Positions 20,250 to 21,233 of a DNA stretch of 21,233 nt are shown here, one piece after another; positions within the stretch are counted from its first letter, which is position 1, and each line of letters begins with the position of its first letter. The notes below the pieces were generated by a model, which was not told the origin of the DNA, made no database searches, and saw only the letters and a list, made by a program, of their open reading frames with translations. The translations under genes were made by a program, and so were the position numbers. The DNA comes from Candidatus Cloacimonadota bacterium (lineage in GTDB: Bacteria; Cloacimonadota; Cloacimonadia; Cloacimonadales; TCS61): assembly GCA_029932755.1 (NCBI GenBank), contig JAOZPK010000028.1, positions 1 to 21,233 on the forward strand, written 5' to 3'.

Positions 20250-20319
20250 CACTTAATAATTATAAGACTGTAAAAACAAATTTACCCGATTTTATGTCAA
20301 GAATTTCTTAAGGTACAAA

Positions 20320-21233
20320 TTATTTCACATTGAAGTTCTCTATGAACTTCTCCAGAACATGACTTCTGGTCGGATGACGTAGTTTACGCAAAGCTTTATC
20401 TTCGATCTGACGAATCCTTTCACGAGTGACACTGAAGATATTTCCAACCTCTTCCAGAGTTCTATGATAACCGTCATCAATTCCAAAACGCAATCTAATA
20501 ACTCTTTCCTCACGTGAAGTTAGAGTTCTGAGAACATCATCAACCTGCTTCTTGAGAAGAGTTCTCTCTGCCATTCTTTCCGGAGAAATCGTAGATTTAT
20601 CCTCAATGAAATCACCGAGAAGACTATCTTCATCTTCATGACCAATTGGATTATCCAACGAAACAGGTTCTTTGGTTATCGCCAAAATACTCTTGATTTT
20701 TTCAACTGGAAGATCTAGTTCTGTTGCAATCTCTTCCGGATATGGTTCTCTTCCAAGTTTCTGCAGTAATTTTCTGCTTGCTCTTTTAACTTTATTTATT
20801 GATTCGATCATGTGAACAGGGATCCTGATAGTTCTTGCCTGATCTGCTATTGCGCGTGTTATTGCCTGCCTTATCCACCAGGTGGCATAAGTACTAAACT
20901 TGAAACCCTTGCGATAATCATATTTCTCAACCGCACGCATAAGTCCGGTATTACCTTCCTGAATTAGATCAAGAAAATCTAAACCACGATTATTATAACG
21001 TTTAGCAATACTAACAACCAAACGAACATTGGCTTCGATCATATCATTCTTAGATCTCTCTTTCATCTTCTCACCACGTTCGATCTCATCCAGCAGATCA
21101 ACCATTTCATCGGCTGTCATACGTGTTTCAAGCTCTACACGACGAATTTTTCTTCTGGCATTTTTGATCTTACGCAACGTCTCAACAAATACATCAGGTT
21201 CTACTTTTGTTTCTTCAAAAACTAGTTTATAAT
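20320..21233 (-). CDS. rpoD: Primary sigma factor RpoD (sigma-70), 5' partial
   Basis: The housekeeping RNA polymerase sigma factor. The frame is open through the window edge (18 more codons before the TTG at 21177), so the start is outside. Visible are region 2 (NVRLVVSIAKRYNNRG, DLIQEGNTGLMRAVEKYDYR, then GFKFSTYATWWIRQAITRAI, which binds and melts the -10 box), region 3 (IRIPVHMIESINKVKRASR to PIGHEDEDSLLGDFIED), and region 4 (TSREERVIRLRFGIDDGYHR, then the helix-turn-helix LEEVGNIFSVTRERIRQIE for the -35 box). The C-terminal KALRKLRHPTRSHVLEKFI is typical of group 1 sigma factors, not of RpoS or RpoH. The N-terminal region 1 is not seen. The tRNA at 20174-20249 follows on the same strand after a 70-base gap. 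Confidence 0.96.
   Translation of the reverse strand, partial: YKLVFEETKVEPDVFVETLRKIKNARRKIRRVELETRMTADEMVDLLDEIERGEKMKERSKNDMIEANVRLVVSIAKRYNNRGLDFLDLIQEGNTGLMRAVEKYDYRKGFKFSTYATWWIRQAITRAIADQARTIRIPVHMIESINKVKRASRKLLQKLGREPYPEEIATELDLPVEKIKSILAITKEPVSLDNPIGHEDEDSLLGDFIEDKSTISPERMAERTLLKKQVDDVLRTLTSREERVIRLRFGIDDGYHRTLEEVGNIFSVTRERIRQIEDKALRKLRHPTRSHVLEKFIENFNVK

Overview
The window looks like the low-GC chromosome of an anaerobic or fermentative bacterium of the FCB group. A Cloacimonadota-like lineage is my best guess. This rests on four things: a secreted protein with a T9SS/FlgD-type C-terminal sorting domain, a Gld-like ABC export cluster with a DUF4340 partner, an AT-rich coding style, and no phage or plasmid backbone. 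The assignment is inferred, not proven.

Layout. (1) 1-1148: the 3' part of a periplasmic HtrA/DegP protease, cut by the window edge. (2) 1228-1380: tRNA-Asn(GTT) on the minus strand, with its own terminator and promoter. (3) 1550-5724: a tight operon for a GldA/GldF/GldG-like ABC system plus a DUF4340 protein. (4) 5860-6970: a minus-strand secreted T9SS-cargo-type protein with terminator and promoter. (5) 7265-19678: a large same-strand catabolic locus. It holds DUF2877, FdrA and DUF1116 (the oxamate carbamoyltransferase-type trio), a palindromic repeat, a cyclase-family hydrolase, a terminator, a three-subunit molybdenum hydroxylase (FAD, 2Fe-2S, Mo), a class III CoA-transferase, an amidase-signature hydrolase, and an NCS2 permease with the two uracil-site glutamates. 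(6) 19742-20249: a small GIY-YIG nuclease gene lying between a decayed tRNA 3' end and an intact tRNA with a CAT anticodon, with several short hairpins. (7) 20320-21233: the primary sigma factor (RpoD), 5' end outside the window.

Main hypothesis. The genes at 7265-19678 fit, step by step, a so far undescribed energy-conserving version of oxidative pyrimidine degradation. The permease imports uracil. The molybdenum hydroxylase makes barbiturate. The cyclase-family enzyme opens the ring to ureidomalonate. The FdrA/DUF1116/DUF2877 trio transfers the carbamoyl group to phosphate, giving malonamate and carbamoyl phosphate. The amidase gives malonate and ammonia, and the CoA-transferase makes malonyl-CoA. 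Ureidomalonate is the one-CH2 homologue of oxalurate, the substrate family of the trio. The amidase has exactly the catalytic-residue spacing I recall for malonamidase E2. Every substrate assignment here is inference. Carbamate kinase and malonyl-CoA decarboxylase are not in the window, and a purine- or hydantoin-type substrate is not excluded.
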